DNA of 64,000 nucleotides, from contig CALZZE010000006.1 of the NCBI GenBank assembly GCA_945830575.1, positions 43,841 to 107,840 on the forward strand. The letters run 5' to 3'. Position numbers and translations under genes: made by a program. The notes beneath the pieces are model-generated. The model saw only the letters and a list, made by a program, of their open reading frames with translations, was not told the DNA's origin and did no database searches. The DNA comes from an uncultured Subdoligranulum sp. (GTDB lineage: Bacteria; Bacillota; Clostridia; Oscillospirales; Ruminococcaceae). Below, piece after piece: positions 63,970 to 64,000 of this stretch; position 1 is the first letter of the stretch, and each line of letters starts with the position of its first letter.

Positions 63970-64000
63970 AAGGAAGCCGGGCTGCCAGTCCGGCTTCCTT
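63970..64000. terminator. Hairpin at the right edge
   Basis: AAGGAAGCCGG pairs with CCGGCTTCCTT across a nine-base loop. The flank needed to judge direction is outside the window; it is probably the end of a gene beyond the edge or of the lost exporter. Confidence 0.5.

Overview
The window is 64 kb of a high-GC (roughly 60%) Firmicutes chromosome. Gene content and order point to the class Clostridia, most likely Oscillospirales/Ruminococcaceae-type. Supporting evidence: a T-box on alaS, a CIRCE box on groESL, sigA promoters with 16-17 bp spacers, strong Shine-Dalgarno sites, many TTG/GTG starts, and sporulation genes spread among housekeeping genes. Species cannot be settled from sequence alone. 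Most genes are on the minus strand. No rRNA, CRISPR array, complete insertion sequence or prophage is visible; there is one tRNA (Thr, anticodon CGT).

Layout. (1) 1-7.7 kb: a minus-strand operon miaB, ylbF-like, mutS, mutL, miaA, then a HlyD-like membrane protein cut by the window edge. (2) 7.7-8.5 kb: a small plus-strand island with hairpins, an unrecognised 92-aa gene, a perfect 32-bp palindromic terminator and a shredded ABC permease. (3) 8.5-16.1 kb: alanine T-box, alaS, HIT, apt, comEC, holA, and a Toprim RNase M5-like gene. (4) 16.1-18.5 kb: class B PBP, a 180-bp hairpin repeat element, vanZ-like. (5) 18.5-24.1 kb: groES-groL under CIRCE, and tig-clpP-clpX. (6) 24.1-29.3 kb: phosphoesterase, thrC, yraN, rnhB, rbgA, lepB, rplS. 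(7) 29.3-36.1 kb: a radical-SAM pair (TIGR03960/TIGR03936 type), a spoIVFA/spoIVFB-like pair, a hypothetical, ppk, ylmC. (8) 36.1-40.1 kb: HAD hydrolase, then sigG, an inserted plus-strand membrane protein, sigE and spoIIGA. (9) 40.2-43.4 kb: an unassigned radical-SAM/SPASM enzyme divergent from a TetR regulator, and an unrecognised 311-aa protein. (10) 43.5-51.3 kb: mutS2, recO, yqzL-like, era, dgkA, ybeY, phoH, yqfD, yqfC. (11) 51.4-53.6 kb: ylbJ, two small unknown-function genes, tRNA-Thr. (12) 53.7-56.8 kb: glutamate-cysteine ligase, an ATP-grasp ligase and a lipoprotein in one operon. (13) 56.9-62.0 kb: sugar ABC transporter (no ATPase) with its LacI regulator. (14) 62.1-64 kb: P1-family peptidase, YczE-like membrane protein, a truncated ABC exporter remnant.

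How the genes work together. Much of the window is core information processing (mismatch repair, tRNA modification, replication, ribosome biogenesis) and protein quality control. Sporulation genes (spoIIGA, sigE, sigG, yqfC, yqfD, ylbJ, ylmC, spoIVFA/B-like) suggest a mother-cell and forespore programme that may be intact. The accessory parts most worth attention are: the gamma-glutamyl-cysteine ligase/ATP-grasp operon; the radical-SAM/TetR locus with a clean operator-like palindrome; the 92-aa hairpin-flanked cassette; and the hairpin repeat whose end supplies a stop codon. The coordinates use starts chosen by ribosome-binding sites, which differ from the longest open frame for many genes.
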